Shown: positions 8,052 through 17,706, counted from the first letter of the stretch. The stretch: 64,000 nucleotides of DNA from Paracoccus alkanivorans (GCF_003697785.1 NZ_QOKZ01000001.1:806001-870000); one strand, 5' to 3'. Notes: a model not told the origin generated them from the letters alone. Program-made: numbers and translations.

Positions 8052-8945
8052 TTACTCTTCCTCCTGCATCTCGTCTGCCAGGAAGTCCACGAAGGCCCGC
8101 ACCTTGGGAAGGATGTATTGGCGCGAGGGATAGACGACATGGATCGAGGTTTCGACCGCGCTCCAATCATCAAGCGCCGTCACAAGCCTTCCTTCGGCAA
8201 TATCCCGTTCCACATAGATATAGGGGATCAGGCTGAGCCCGAAGCCGACAAGCAGCGCGTCCCGAACCGCCAGGCTGGTCGTGACCTTATAGCGCCCGTC
8301 GACCGGCACGGATACGCTTTGCCCCATCCGCGCGAATGACCATTGCTGGACATGGCCCGAAAGCGTGAACTGCACGCAGTTATGCGCGCGCAGGTCATCA
8401 GGAATCCCGGGGCGGCCATATTGCGCGAAGTAACCCGGCGAGGCGCAGATCACATGCCGAAGCGTTGTCAGTTTGCGCGCGATCAGGCTGGAATCCTCCA
8501 GTCGGTCACTGCCACGAATGGCGACGTCTATCCCCTCCTTGACAAGATCGACCCGACGATCCTCCAGTTTCAGGTCAAGCGTCAGGTCGGGATGACGATC
8601 GAGAAAGCCGATGATAGCATCTGACAGGCGCGTCAATGTAAAGGCCATGGGGGCGCTGACCCGCAACAGCCCGCTTGGCATCTGCTGCAGGGGTCCCAGA
8701 GAATTGTCGGCATCCGAAAGGTCGTCGAGAACGCGGGCTATCTGCTCGTAATAGCGCTGGCCGGCTTCGGTCAGGCTCATCCGGCGCGTGGTTCGGTTGA
8801 GCAGGCGCACGCCAAGATGCGCCTCAAGTTCCCGGATGTTCTTGCTGATCGCGGCCGGGGAAAGTCCCAACCGGCGTGCTGCCTCGGCAAAGGAACCGCC
8901 TTCCACCGTTTGGCGGAATACCCGGAGAGCCTGCAACTGATCCAT
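8052..8945 (-). CDS. LysR-family transcriptional regulator
   Basis: A 297-residue LysR regulator. The N-terminal winged helix-turn-helix (about residues 1-60) is textbook: 'FAEAARRLGLSPAAISKNIRELEAHLGVRLLNRTTRR' is the DNA-contacting part (residues ~18-55). The effector domain (about 90-295) shows the PecT/CrgA-type features 'GLLRVSAPMAF' and 'LDLKLEDRRVDLVKEGIDVAIR'. It is divergent from the nitroreductase gene, 129 bp apart, which is the usual arrangement for a LysR regulator and its target. A redox-active or electrophilic inducer is plausible for such a pair but is inference. Confidence 0.92.
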   Translation of the reverse strand: MDQLQALRVFRQTVEGGSFAEAARRLGLSPAAISKNIRELEAHLGVRLLNRTTRRMSLTEAGQRYYEQIARVLDDLSDADNSLGPLQQMPSGLLRVSAPMAFTLTRLSDAIIGFLDRHPDLTLDLKLEDRRVDLVKEGIDVAIRGSDRLEDSSLIARKLTTLRHVICASPGYFAQYGRPGIPDDLRAHNCVQFTLSGHVQQWSFARMGQSVSVPVDGRYKVTTSLAVRDALLVGFGLSLIPYIYVERDIAEGRLVTALDDWSAVETSIHVVYPSRQYILPKVRAFVDFLADEMQEEE

Positions 8946-8970
8946 CGTTATTATTTACTTTTGGTTATGA

Positions 8971-8988
8971 GTTATGAAACTGGATAAC
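8971..8988. promoter_or_regulatory. Candidate LysR box
   Basis: GTTAT and ATAAC form an inverted repeat separated by eight bases, giving a T-N11-A-like arrangement in the AT-rich divergent region between the LysR gene and the nitroreductase gene. Position and symmetry fit a LysR recognition site. No experimental or comparative support is visible. Confidence 0.35.
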
Positions 8989-9074
8989 GGATTATCCCGG
9001 CAGTGGAAAAGAATTATCTCGACCTCATCAGCGGCATCTTCGCTGAAACACATTATCGTCAAAGGTCGAGACAG

Positions 9075-9692
9075 ATGAAAAATCCGATTATCACCGCCAT
9101 CGAGAACCGTGTTTCAACCAATCTGTTCGATGCCGGGAAGGCATTGACCGACGCGCAGATCGAGGAACTCGCCAGCCTCGCCACGCGAGCGCCCACGGCC
9201 TACAACCTCCAGAACTGGCGTTTCATTGCCGCTCGGAGCGCCGAGGCCAAGGCACGCCTGCAGGCCGCCGCCTATGGGCAGACCAAGGTGGCGGAGGCTG
9301 CGGTGACTTATATCATCTGCGGGCAGCACCCTGTATCTGCGGTCATGGAGGAGCGGCTGCAACCCTCGGTCGAGGCAGGGTTCATGCCTTCCGACATGAT
9401 CGGCGCATGGACGAAGGCGGTCGAGGACAACTATGGCGGCAATGCGCAGATGCAGCGGGACGAGGCAATTCGGACGGCAACTCTGGGCGCTGCATTCCTG
9501 ATGTTCGCAGCAGAGGCCCATGGCCTGGCGACGGGGCCGATGGTTGGTTTCGATCCCGAGATTGTCGCGCGCGAGTTCAATCTGGCCGCAAACGAGATCC
9601 CGGTGGTGCTGATCGCGGTGGGGTATGCCCGGGAAGGCAACTGGCCGCAGAAACCGAGACTCCCGCTGTCACAGGTTCTGGATTTTGCCTGA
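9075..9692 (+). CDS. Nitroreductase-family protein
   Basis: A 205-residue FMN-dependent oxidoreductase of the NfnB/NfsA-like fold. Visible motifs are the FMN-binding 'IENRVSTN.F' at the start, 'LASLATRAPTAYNLQNWRFI' (about 28-47) and the C-terminal 'VLIAVGYAREGNWPQKPRLPLSQVL'. An in-frame ATG at 9003 would add 24 residues, but the ATG at 9075 has an AAAGG site and starts where homologues start. Such enzymes reduce nitro groups, quinones or enones with NAD(P)H. It is probably controlled by the divergent LysR protein and lies 47 bp before an EamA exporter, with which it may be co-transcribed. Confidence 0.85.
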   Translation: MKNPIITAIENRVSTNLFDAGKALTDAQIEELASLATRAPTAYNLQNWRFIAARSAEAKARLQAAAYGQTKVAEAAVTYIICGQHPVSAVMEERLQPSVEAGFMPSDMIGAWTKAVEDNYGGNAQMQRDEAIRTATLGAAFLMFAAEAHGLATGPMVGFDPEIVAREFNLAANEIPVVLIAVGYAREGNWPQKPRLPLSQVLDFA

Positions 9693-9739
9693 GATCTTCC
9701 CCGCAAAGAGATGCCTTTAACTGATAAGGAAGAAACCAA

Positions 9740-10684
9740 ATGGAAAACGGCAATGTGACAGGTGCGCATCTGGGCATGCTGCTTTGGGCAGCGATAGTCG
9801 GCGCCTCCTTCCCGGTTGTCGGCATGTTGAGCGAGGGGCTGCCGTCATTACTGTTGACGGCGATGCGTTTCGCGATCGCGGCGCTGGCAATGCTGCCGCT
9901 GGTCTGGCGGAAAGGACCGGAGATGCCCGATATCCTCGGCCTGCTGCTTTACGCGTTCATGGGGCTTTGCCTTGCCGGTTTCTTTGGCGTCATGTTCTGG
10001 GCTGCGCACCGTGTGAGCGCGCTTTCCATGTCGGCCCTGTTCGTATCCATGCCGCTGTTGGCCTATGGGATTGGCCGGGTTCTTGGCATAGAGCCGCGCG
10101 CAGCCCGCCTGCCGGCCGTTCTGGCCCTGGGCGCGGGCGGAGCAATTGCCCTTGCGCTTGCCCAAAGCGGCGGCAACCTGACCGCACTGCAATTCGGCCG
10201 GGGCGAAGGCGCGTTTTTTCTGGGCTGCATCGCTTCGGCCCTTTACCCGGTCCTGTCCAAATGGGGATTGGCCCGAGGCATCCTCTCATCCGACGCTGCC
10301 GTCAGGACTTTCTGGAGCCTTGCCATGGGGTGCGTCCTGATTGCACTGGCCGGTTTTGCCATGGAGCCCCTGACGGCCATGGCAAAGATGCAGCCCAAGG
10401 ACATATTGCTGGTCGCCTATCTCGGGGTGTTTTCCAGCGGTGTCACATTCTGGCTGATGCAGCGCGGAACCGGGGTGCTGACGCCGGGTGCGGTGACGGC
10501 CTACAGCTATCTGGTGCCCTTCGTATCGATGCTGGCCCTGTTCGCCGCACGACCTGAGGTCATCGGCTGGCATTGGCTGCCGGGCAGCGCGCTGGTGATC
10601 ACGGCGATGATCCTGCTCTTCCGCACGGGAGGCAGACAGCTTGCGGCTATTTCGCATGCCGATGCGGGAAGACTGCGCGGCTGA
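9740..10684 (+). CDS. DMT-superfamily (EamA) transporter
   Basis: A 314-residue inner-membrane protein with ten predicted helices formed by two EamA repeats (about residues 8-140 and 158-295). The first repeat shows 'LWAAIVGASFPVVGML' and 'LLLTAMRFAIAALAMLPLV', both typical of EamA. Members export amino acids, metabolites or drugs; no substrate can be inferred. It follows the nitroreductase gene at 47 bp on the same strand, with a GGAAGAAA ribosome site, so the two may form a detoxification pair under the LysR regulator. Confidence 0.88.
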   Translation: MENGNVTGAHLGMLLWAAIVGASFPVVGMLSEGLPSLLLTAMRFAIAALAMLPLVWRKGPEMPDILGLLLYAFMGLCLAGFFGVMFWAAHRVSALSMSALFVSMPLLAYGIGRVLGIEPRAARLPAVLALGAGGAIALALAQSGGNLTALQFGRGEGAFFLGCIASALYPVLSKWGLARGILSSDAAVRTFWSLAMGCVLIALAGFAMEPLTAMAKMQPKDILLVAYLGVFSSGVTFWLMQRGTGVLTPGAVTAYSYLVPFVSMLALFAARPEVIGWHWLPGSALVITAMILLFRTGGRQLAAISHADAGRLRG

Positions 10685-11166
10685 TCCAGATGACATGATT
10701 TCGCTGCGCAGCCATGAATTTCCAATATGAAGATGACTGCACCGCGATGCCCGGACCTGCAGGATGATGGTTCCGGGCAACTCTTTCTCCTGAGCGCGCC
10801 TCGGGGAGCAGGTAATGTTGCTTGCGCTCCGACCTCGCAGGCCGCCAGGCCCCCTTACTGCCCCTGTTCGGCCTCTCTCATGTTTATGCAGGCAGCGCAA
10901 CGGACATGGTTGACCTCCAGCCAGAGACTCCGGTCTGCAAATCCACTCTCGTCTCGCCTCTGCGCCCCGGCATATTGCCGCTCACCAGAAACACACAGCG
11001 GATTGCCCGGTTAACGGCCATGTGGCTCCTTCTTCACTGTCTGCCGAGCGAAGACCAAGGGCCGCATGCTGTTGCCCATGCGCCAGTGACGATGGGGCGA
11101 TTCGTCCTCATTCTTCCCAATAACCCCCATGATCGCATCGGGGATTATCGGTTTTCCTGACGCAGG
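10685..11166. other. Intergenic region without a recognisable gene
   Basis: This 480-bp stretch lies between the convergent ends of the EamA and HxlR-type genes. Short open frames exist on both strands but their translations have no recognisable motif, no credible ribosome sites and irregular composition. No clear terminator hairpin with a T-run was found. Confidence 0.5.
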
Positions 11167-11535
11167 TTAAACCGGACGATCAAACTCGACCGCGTTTCCG
11201 ATTTCTTCGGCGTGTTGCTGACCAGGACTGTCAGTGGCCTCCCACCACTCACCCAACGCATCGATAAGAGGCACAAGCGTTTCTCCGGCAGGGGTCAGAT
11301 CGTATTCGACGCGAAGCGGGTAGCCATTGAACTCTGTCCGTTGCACGATACCCGCATCCTCCAGCTTTCGAAGCTCCAACGTCAACATCTTGTGGGAAAT
11401 CGTCGGATTGTCCCGGCGAAGCTCGTTGAATCGCTTGGTGCCATCCTTGAGATAATAAATCAGCAATGTCGGCCAGCGACCGCTGAGCACCTGCATCACC
11501 TCTTCGATCGGGCAGCGGGAGACAAGGTTTTTCAT
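11167..11535 (-). CDS. HxlR-family winged-helix transcriptional regulator
   Basis: A 122-residue regulator of the HxlR (MarR-like) family. The start at 11535 has a GGAGGAAGA ribosome site; an upstream in-frame ATG at 11601 lacks one. Family signature residues are present: 'CPIEEVMQVLSGRWPTLLIYYL' at the N-terminus (with the redox-relevant Cys near residue 8), 'RFNELRRDNPTISHKMLTLELRKLE' as the recognition helix, and 'RVEYDLTPAGETLVPLIDALGEWW' as wing and dimer helix. HxlR proteins of this type often sense electrophiles or aldehydes through the N-terminal cysteine. It is divergent from a glutathione transferase gene, its probable target. Confidence 0.9.
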   Translation of the reverse strand: MKNLVSRCPIEEVMQVLSGRWPTLLIYYLKDGTKRFNELRRDNPTISHKMLTLELRKLEDAGIVQRTEFNGYPLRVEYDLTPAGETLVPLIDALGEWWEATDSPGQQHAEEIGNAVEFDRPV

Positions 11536-11642
11536 TCTTCCTCCATGGTTACAAAAAGGTGCGTAATTTACTCCGGATAACACTCCGCTAGGTTCCAGCA
11601 CAGCTGCGCAGCGTAATCATCGGAATTCACGGAGAACGTAAA

Positions 11643-12365
11643 ATGGAACCCATTCTCATATACGGCTTCCCGGCGGGAAGCTCCATGGGCCTCGTTGCCG
11701 CCCTTGAATGGCTGGGCAAGCCCTATCGCCTTTGCCGCGTCGATATGCTGACCGAAATGCGAGAACCTTCCTATGCGCGGATCAATGCGCGCCACGAGAC
11801 ACCGGCGCTCATTACCGATAAGGGAGAAACGCTGACGGAAACAATGGCCATTGCCGCCTGGTTCGAGGCGAGAGATACCGAGCGGCGGATCAGCTTCGAT
11901 CCGCTTTCGCCGGAAGCGAACCGGATGCATCAGGTGATGGCGTTCATCAATACAGGCTTCACCGCTGCCTTCGGCCCGTTATGGGCTGCCCTTGAGATGA
12001 CACCTCCCAATCCTCCACTGCAGGCGGCGCTACGCGAATGGGGGCGCGAAGCCGTAATCAAACGCCACGATATGCTGGAAAAAATGGCCGGAGATGCTCC
12101 ATTCCTGACGGGGGACAAACCGAAGCTTGCGGACGCCTTGTTCATCGGAATCGCCCGGTGGCTCAATTTCCATGAGGTTGCCGACCCGGAACGCTGGCCA
12201 AGGCTTGCAGCCATTCGGCAGAGGCTCGAAGCCGATCCCGCAGTCATTTATGCAACTGCGTTGGAAGGGGGCGAAACGAGACCGGGCAGCGGAGCTTGCC
12301 TCGGTCATATCGGTCTTGCGGAACTGATCGACCGGTTCGGTTCGTCGTCACCTTGGTCACCTTGA
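11643..12365 (+). CDS. Glutathione S-transferase family protein
   Basis: A 240-residue protein with an N-terminal thioredoxin-fold domain (about 1-80: 'ILIYGFPAGSSMGLVAALEWLGKPYRL', 'RHETPALITDKGETLTETMAIAAWFE', the cis-proline and the glutamate-threonine gamma-glutamyl site being visible) and an all-helical C-terminal domain (about 90-210) with 'KLADALFIGIARWL', the N-capping-box region of GSTs. It conjugates or transfers glutathione in the cytoplasm. Divergent from the HxlR-type regulator with about 107 bp between starts, suggesting an inducible electrophile response. The C-terminal tail beyond residue 215 is not typical and may be locally extended. Confidence 0.85.
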   Translation: MEPILIYGFPAGSSMGLVAALEWLGKPYRLCRVDMLTEMREPSYARINARHETPALITDKGETLTETMAIAAWFEARDTERRISFDPLSPEANRMHQVMAFINTGFTAAFGPLWAALEMTPPNPPLQAALREWGREAVIKRHDMLEKMAGDAPFLTGDKPKLADALFIGIARWLNFHEVADPERWPRLAAIRQRLEADPAVIYATALEGGETRPGSGACLGHIGLAELIDRFGSSSPWSP

Positions 12366-13253
12366 AGTTCGGGCATCGGCGAAAGCCATCAAGCCAGGTT
12401 TCGACTTCGGGCATTCATCCAGCCCGCCCTGATCGGGTCGCGACGCCGAGCTTTTTTGACTTTCGCCGATGGGACATTCAGGAGGATCGCCGTCAGGTCA
12501 CTCTTGAGAGTCCCGTTGATCGCAATCCATCCTTGGGTATGGCGAGGTCAGCGGTAGACAGCTTGCAGTCAAATTCCTCAGGGCCGATCCGCGATGTCCC
12601 ATGTCAACACCGGGATGCTGTGACATCCTCAGGGTAGTCAAATGCTTCGGCCCTGTAATCCGATGACGATGGAGCCGGTATCACCATCGAAACCAAGCCG
12701 TGACAATGATGCATTGCATCAGGCTGTTGGGCCGGTGGCCCATGGCATGGGACTGCGACCGTCAGGTCGCAAGTCCGCATCGCCGTTCTGAACGACGACA
12801 CCGTGCTTGCCATACCTGTCACGAAGGTTGTGAGATAAGTCTGCCCGACGAAAGGGGAACCTCGCGCCTCAAAGGCTTTGTGCAAAGCCATTCTGATCAA
12901 GGTATCACCGGGACTGTGTCCCGGATCGGGGCCGCGCCGGCAAACGTCCCAGGCAATCTTCAATACTGGGATCATCTCATGCCTGAAACGGCTCTCACGC
13001 ATCAATCCGGCTCGAACTTCTTCCGTCCTGCCACATCGGCGCGGCATCATCCCCAGCCCCTGCGCGCCCGGTTTTCATGCAGCATCGAAGCAATCTGCCC
13101 ATATTATCGACAATGCCTGACCGCCCGGCATCGGAACTGCCCGAATCCTGTCCAACCAAGCGGGATTCCGCTGTTGTGATGCACGAGAGGGCGCGGCCTT
13201 CCCGGACAATCACAACAGGGACACCGGTCAGAGCACCGGTCGGAAAGGGTGAT
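12366..13253. other. Long region upstream of urtA, no gene recognised
   Basis: Nearly 890 bp precede urtA. Frames on both strands translate into proline/arginine/serine-rich sequence with no recognisable domain and were rejected. The stretch presumably holds the urt promoter and may contain decayed DNA. A direct repeat of CACCGGTC occurs at 13222-13229 and 13234-13241, just before the urtA ribosome site (GAAAGGG). No convincing sigma-54 or NtrC site was found by eye. Confidence 0.4.
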
Positions 13254-14537
13254 ATGAAAACGACCACGAAACTGCTGATGCTGACCGGTGCGATCAGTTT
13301 GTCGCCCGGGGCATGGGCGCAAGAGGGCGAGCCGATCAAGATCGGCGTGCTGCATTCGCTGTCGGGCACCATGGCGATCTCGGAAACCACGCTGAAAGAT
13401 ACCGTTCTGATGATGGTCGAGCAGCAGAACGCCAAGGGTGGCGTTCTTGGCCGTCCGCTGGAGGCCGTGGTCGTTGATCCGGCCTCGGACTGGCCGCTAT
13501 TCGCCGAGAAGGCGCGCGAATTGCTGACCGTCTCGGAAGTGGACGCGATTTTCGGCTGCTGGACCTCGGTATCCCGCAAATCCGTGCTTCCGGTGATCGA
13601 GGAACTGAACGGGCTGCTGTTCTACCCGGTGCAATACGAGGGCGAGGAGAGCTCCAGGAACGTCATCTATACCGGCGCCGCGCCGAACCAGCAGGCGATT
13701 CCGGCGGTGGAATACATGACCGAGGAATTGGGCGTCGAGAAATGGGCGCTGCTGGGCACCGATTACGTCTATCCGCGCACGACGAACAATATCCTTGAAA
13801 GCTATCTCAAGGATCAGGGTGTCGCGGCCGAGGACATCTTCGTCAATTACACGCCCTTCGGCCATTCCGACTGGTCCAAGATCGTCGCGGATGTCGTGGC
13901 GCTTGGCGCGGATGGCAAGAAGGTCGGCGTGGTCTCGACCATCAATGGCGACGCGAATGTCGGTTTTTACAAGGAACTGGCGGCGGCCGGTATTTCGGCG
14001 GATGATATCCCCGTCATGGCCTTTTCCGTCGGTGAAGAGGAATTGTCGGGACTGGATACCGGGAACCTCGTCGGGCACCTGGCGGCGTGGAACTATTTCC
14101 AGACCGCCGAAACCGACGAAAACGCGGCTTTCATCGAGGAATGGCACAAGTCCACCGGTGACGAGTCCCGTGTGACCAACGATCCGATGGAAGCGACCAT
14201 GCTGGGCTTCAACCTGTGGGTTCAGGCCGTCGAGAAGGCGGGCAGCACCGATACCGATGCCGTGCTTGACGCTATCGTCGGGCTGGAGGTGCCGAACCTG
14301 ACCGGTTCGACCGCGACGGTCCTGCCCAATCACCACCTGACCAAGCCGGTCCTGATCGGCGAGATCCGCGATGATGGGCAGTTCGATATCGTCAGCGAGA
14401 CCGATCCCGTGCCGGGCGATGCCTGGACCGATTTCCTGCCGGAATCGGCGGTGCTGGATGCCGATTGGCCGGGCAAGGAATGCGGCATGTTCAACACCGA
14501 GACCGGAAGCTGCGTGCAGATCCAGTCGAATTACTGA
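13254..14537 (+). CDS. urtA: Urea ABC transporter substrate-binding protein
   Basis: A 427-residue periplasmic urea receptor. The start at 13254 follows a GAAAGGG site and opens a signal peptide (MKTTTKLLMLTGAISLSPGAWAQ, cleavage near 23). The mature protein begins 'EPIKIGVLHSLSGTMAISETTLKD', the hallmark of UrtA/FmdD/AmiC-type binding proteins, and shows 'AIFGCWTSVSRKSVLPV', 'FYPVQYEGEESSRNVIYTGAAPNQQ' and the family end '...VQIQSNY'. It captures urea and passes it to UrtBC. First gene of urtABCDE, followed 55 bp later by urtB. The adjacent urease genes confirm the substrate. Such transporters are normally nitrogen-regulated. Confidence 0.96.
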   Translation: MKTTTKLLMLTGAISLSPGAWAQEGEPIKIGVLHSLSGTMAISETTLKDTVLMMVEQQNAKGGVLGRPLEAVVVDPASDWPLFAEKARELLTVSEVDAIFGCWTSVSRKSVLPVIEELNGLLFYPVQYEGEESSRNVIYTGAAPNQQAIPAVEYMTEELGVEKWALLGTDYVYPRTTNNILESYLKDQGVAAEDIFVNYTPFGHSDWSKIVADVVALGADGKKVGVVSTINGDANVGFYKELAAAGISADDIPVMAFSVGEEELSGLDTGNLVGHLAAWNYFQTAETDENAAFIEEWHKSTGDESRVTNDPMEATMLGFNLWVQAVEKAGSTDTDAVLDAIVGLEVPNLTGSTATVLPNHHLTKPVLIGEIRDDGQFDIVSETDPVPGDAWTDFLPESAVLDADWPGKECGMFNTETGSCVQIQSNY

Positions 14538-14592
14538 TCGTTGAACGGGAGGGCGCGCGCGTCCTCCCCCCTCCAATTCGGGAAAAGCAAAC

Positions 14593-16527
14593 GTGACATC
14601 TTCGCTCCGTGCCCAGTCGCTCATTGCGCTTGCGCTGATGCTTCTAGTTTCCGCTCTTCCGGCACAGGCCAATCCTGAGCTGGAAGCGTTGATCGCCACG
14701 AACATGGATCAGATCGAGCGCCCTTCACGGCGGACGGTAGGGCCATTGATCAAGCAGATCGCCGCGACCGGCCCGGAAGGCAAGGCGATGCTGGCCGCGT
14801 GGACCGACCGGCGGCTTGGGCTGACCGATGACGGGCGGGTTGTGATCGTTGCCGGCGACGATATGGCCGATGCCGCAACCGGCGAGGCGGTGGCCGGTGC
14901 GGATCCGAAGATGCTGCGCCCCAATTCCGGCGTGCGCGGGTTGATCGACTCGGCATTGGTCGCCGGCCAGATATCCGATCCCGACCGGAAAATCCGGGTG
15001 CAGGCACTGGATTCCATCGCCCGCTCGGGCTCCGAAGAGCATCTGGCGGCGCTGCGCAATGCTCCACCTGATCCGGATCCGGCGCTGCAGGCCCGGAAAG
15101 AGCGGCTGGAGACCCTGCTGACCATTCAGTATGACGGCGACCCGCAGGCCCGTATTGCGGCGCTGAAGGAAATGTCGGGCGATGTCGGGCTGGATTTCCG
15201 CGCGGTGCTCAACCCGCTGCTGGCGACCCGCCGGGTTGCCGCGACTGAGGCGCCCGGGGACGCCAATATCGCCCGCGAACTCAAACCCGGCAGCGACGAG
15301 CTGTCCCGCGATGCCGCTTATGAATTGCTGAAATCGCAGGAACTCGCTCAGCCCCGCCTGACCCTCGCGGCACAGCGCGATATCCTGATCGCCAATATCG
15401 CGGATGGCCGCGTCGGCGGTATTCCGGTGACGGATCTGGGCGACCCGCAAGCCCGCGACCGCGCCTATGAGGCATTGGAGGCAGCGGGCACCGTCACCCC
15501 TGCCGCCACCGAGGCCGAGGCGCAAGAGGCCATCGACAGGCATCGCTATTACGAGATCTATGCCGAGCCGAACCCGGATGTCACCGAGGCCGCCAAATCC
15601 GCGCAGACGCGGGCGCAGGTGCGGCTGGCGGCGATGAAGGGGATTGACCTGGGACTCGATGCGCTGTCATTCGCCTCGATCTATTTCCTTGCCGCCATCG
15701 GGCTGGCCGTGACTTTCGGCGTCATGCGAGTCATCAATATGGCGCATGGCGAATTCATCATGATGGGCGCCTATACCGGCTATGTCGTCCAGACCCTGAT
15801 ACCGGACCGCACATTGTCGCTGATCGTGGCCCTGCCTGCCGCTTTCGCCGTCACTTTCGCCGCCGGTGTGGCATTGGAGCGGCTGGTGATCCGGCATCTT
15901 GCCAAGCGCCCGCTGGAAACCCTGCTGGCGACCTTTGGTGTCTCGATCGCGCTGCAACAGATCGCCAAGAATGTTTTCGGCACCCAGGCCCGCCCGCTGA
16001 CCGCGCCGGAATGGCTGGAAGGGGCGATCACCTTCAACGACGTGATCTCGATCTCGACTATTCGCGCGGCGATTTTCGTGCTGGCGCTGTTGTTCCTCGG
16101 GCTGTTCCTGTTCATCATGAAGCGCACGAGGCTGGGGCTGGAGGTTCGCGCCGTCACACAGAACCCCGGCATGGCGGCAAGCATGGGCATCAACCCTGAC
16201 CGCATCGCCATGCTGACCTTTGGCCTGGGTTCAGGCATCGCGGGAATCGCCGGCGTCGCCATCGGGCTGTTCGCCAAGGTCACCTCGGAATTAGGGCAGG
16301 ATTACATTGTGCAAAGCTTCATGACCGTGGTAGTCGGCGGTGTCGGCAATATCTGGGGCACGCTGGCGGGGGCGGGGCTGATCGGCGCACTGTCCAAGAT
16401 CATCGAGTCGCTTAACCCCTCGAACACGCTGGCGGCACAGACCTTCATGATCCTGTTCATCATCATCTTCATCCAGTTCCGGCCGCGCGGGATCATCCCG
16501 CAAAAGGGCCGCGCGGCAGAGGCGTAA
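14593..16527 (+). CDS. urtB: Urea ABC transporter permease UrtB
   Basis: A 644-residue branched-chain-type (LivH-like) permease beginning with GTG at 14593. An N-terminal signal-like helix is followed by about 320 mostly soluble residues with repeated helical segments ('SDPDRKIRVQALDSIARSGSEEHLAAL'-type, HEAT-like) and then the membrane domain (about 350-640) with 'GLAVTFGVMRVINMAHGEFIMMGAY' and 'GIAGIAGVAIGLF'. The long extension is normal for proteobacterial UrtB. It forms the channel with UrtC. The stop is immediately followed by the urtC ATG (16528). Confidence 0.95.
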   Translation: MTSSLRAQSLIALALMLLVSALPAQANPELEALIATNMDQIERPSRRTVGPLIKQIAATGPEGKAMLAAWTDRRLGLTDDGRVVIVAGDDMADAATGEAVAGADPKMLRPNSGVRGLIDSALVAGQISDPDRKIRVQALDSIARSGSEEHLAALRNAPPDPDPALQARKERLETLLTIQYDGDPQARIAALKEMSGDVGLDFRAVLNPLLATRRVAATEAPGDANIARELKPGSDELSRDAAYELLKSQELAQPRLTLAAQRDILIANIADGRVGGIPVTDLGDPQARDRAYEALEAAGTVTPAATEAEAQEAIDRHRYYEIYAEPNPDVTEAAKSAQTRAQVRLAAMKGIDLGLDALSFASIYFLAAIGLAVTFGVMRVINMAHGEFIMMGAYTGYVVQTLIPDRTLSLIVALPAAFAVTFAAGVALERLVIRHLAKRPLETLLATFGVSIALQQIAKNVFGTQARPLTAPEWLEGAITFNDVISISTIRAAIFVLALLFLGLFLFIMKRTRLGLEVRAVTQNPGMAASMGINPDRIAMLTFGLGSGIAGIAGVAIGLFAKVTSELGQDYIVQSFMTVVVGGVGNIWGTLAGAGLIGALSKIIESLNPSNTLAAQTFMILFIIIFIQFRPRGIIPQKGRAAEA

Positions 16528-17706
16528 ATGACCCGCAAACCCTTCATCCTGCGCAACCCTTCGGTGCTGCTCATGCTGGCCGTGCTGGCGGTTTTCACCG
16601 CGGCCGTCACCCTGATGAGCCAGGCCTATGGCAGCGGCGCGGTCCCGACCTCGATGGTCAAGGTGCTGGGCAAGACGCTGTGCCTTGCCCTTGCCGCCGT
16701 GGCGATGGACCTTGTCTGGGGTTATATCGGCATTCTCAGCCTCGGGCAGATGGCCTTCTTCGCGCTTGGCGGCTACATGATCGGCCAGTGGCTGATGTAT
16801 GCAAGGACCGAGGCGATCGTCGCCGCCTCGCTGGCGCAGGCACCGATCCCGCCCACGCCGCTGGAACTGCAAGAGGCCACCGCCAGCCAGATTTTCGGCG
16901 TGGTCGGCTCGTCGGACCTGCCTATGGTTTGGAGTTTTGCCCATTCGCTGCCGCTCCAGTTGTTGCTGGTCGTCGCGGTGCCCGGCCTGCTGGCGCTGGT
17001 CTTCGGCTGGCTGGCGTTCCGTTCGCGGGTCAACGGGGTCTACCTGTCGATCCTGACGCAGGCCATGACGCTGGCGCTTGCCCTGTGGCTGTTCCAGAAC
17101 GATTCCGGCTTTCGCGGCAATAACGGGCTGTCGGGCTTGCAGAATATTCCCGGCCTCGACGGCGTGTCGCAGGCGCGGCTGTCAATCTGGTTCCTCTGGG
17201 CTTCCGCCGCCGCGCTCGGGCTTGGATATGTGCTGATCGCGTGGCTGGTCGGCGGCAAGTTCGGCTCCGTGATCCGCGCCATCCGCGACGATGAAACCCG
17301 CGTGCGTTTCCTTGGCTACCCTGTCGAGGGCTTCAAGCTGGTGGTCTTCACCCTCGCCGCCATGATCACCGCGGTCGCAGGTGCGCTTTATTACCCGCAG
17401 GCGGGGATCATCAACCCGGCGGAACTGGCGCCCATCGCCTCGATCTACCTTGCCGTATGGGTCGCCATCGGCGGACGCGGACGGCTCTATGGCGCGGTGA
17501 TCGGTGCGGTCTTCGTTTCGCTGTTGTCGAGCTGGTTCACCGGCGGTCGGGCGCCCGATCTTGCCTTGCCGGGCTATGTCGTCAAATGGGTGGACTGGTG
17601 GCAGGTGGCGCTTGGCCTGTCATTCGTCCTCGTCACCCTGTTCGCGCCCCGGGGCATCGCCGGGTTCTTCGATCTGTTCACCCGCCGCAAGGAGAGCGGA
17701 TCATGA
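16528..17706 (+). CDS. urtC: Urea ABC transporter permease UrtC
   Basis: A 392-residue LivM-like permease with about ten membrane segments. Signature regions: 'AVAMDLVWGYIGILSLGQMAFFALGGYMIG' region near residues 55-85 and 'FRGNNGLSGLQNIPG' in the middle, typical of UrtC. It pairs with UrtB to form the translocation pore. It starts directly after the urtB stop, and its own stop overlaps the urtD start (ATGA at 17703-17706), so the operon is tightly coupled. Confidence 0.95.
   Translation: MTRKPFILRNPSVLLMLAVLAVFTAAVTLMSQAYGSGAVPTSMVKVLGKTLCLALAAVAMDLVWGYIGILSLGQMAFFALGGYMIGQWLMYARTEAIVAASLAQAPIPPTPLELQEATASQIFGVVGSSDLPMVWSFAHSLPLQLLLVVAVPGLLALVFGWLAFRSRVNGVYLSILTQAMTLALALWLFQNDSGFRGNNGLSGLQNIPGLDGVSQARLSIWFLWASAAALGLGYVLIAWLVGGKFGSVIRAIRDDETRVRFLGYPVEGFKLVVFTLAAMITAVAGALYYPQAGIINPAELAPIASIYLAVWVAIGGRGRLYGAVIGAVFVSLLSSWFTGGRAPDLALPGYVVKWVDWWQVALGLSFVLVTLFAPRGIAGFFDLFTRRKESGS

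Noticed and set aside
10727..11160. Two frames of 95-112 codons between the EamA and HxlR-type genes
   Set aside because: No family resemblance and no plausible start; treated as non-coding.
12604..13179. Overlapping frames of 148-159 codons on both strands upstream of urtA
   Set aside because: Neither has a recognisable domain, signal or ribosome site; opposite-strand pairs of this kind are common in GC-rich non-coding DNA.
12780..13253. Sigma-54/NtrC promoter for urtA
   Set aside because: A TGGCATG-like element near 12740 lacks the matching GC element at the right spacing.
13497..14705. Long open frame of about 400 codons on the minus strand opposite urtA
   Set aside because: It is the antisense shadow of a clear urtA gene in GC-rich DNA; its translation has no domain and no ribosome site.
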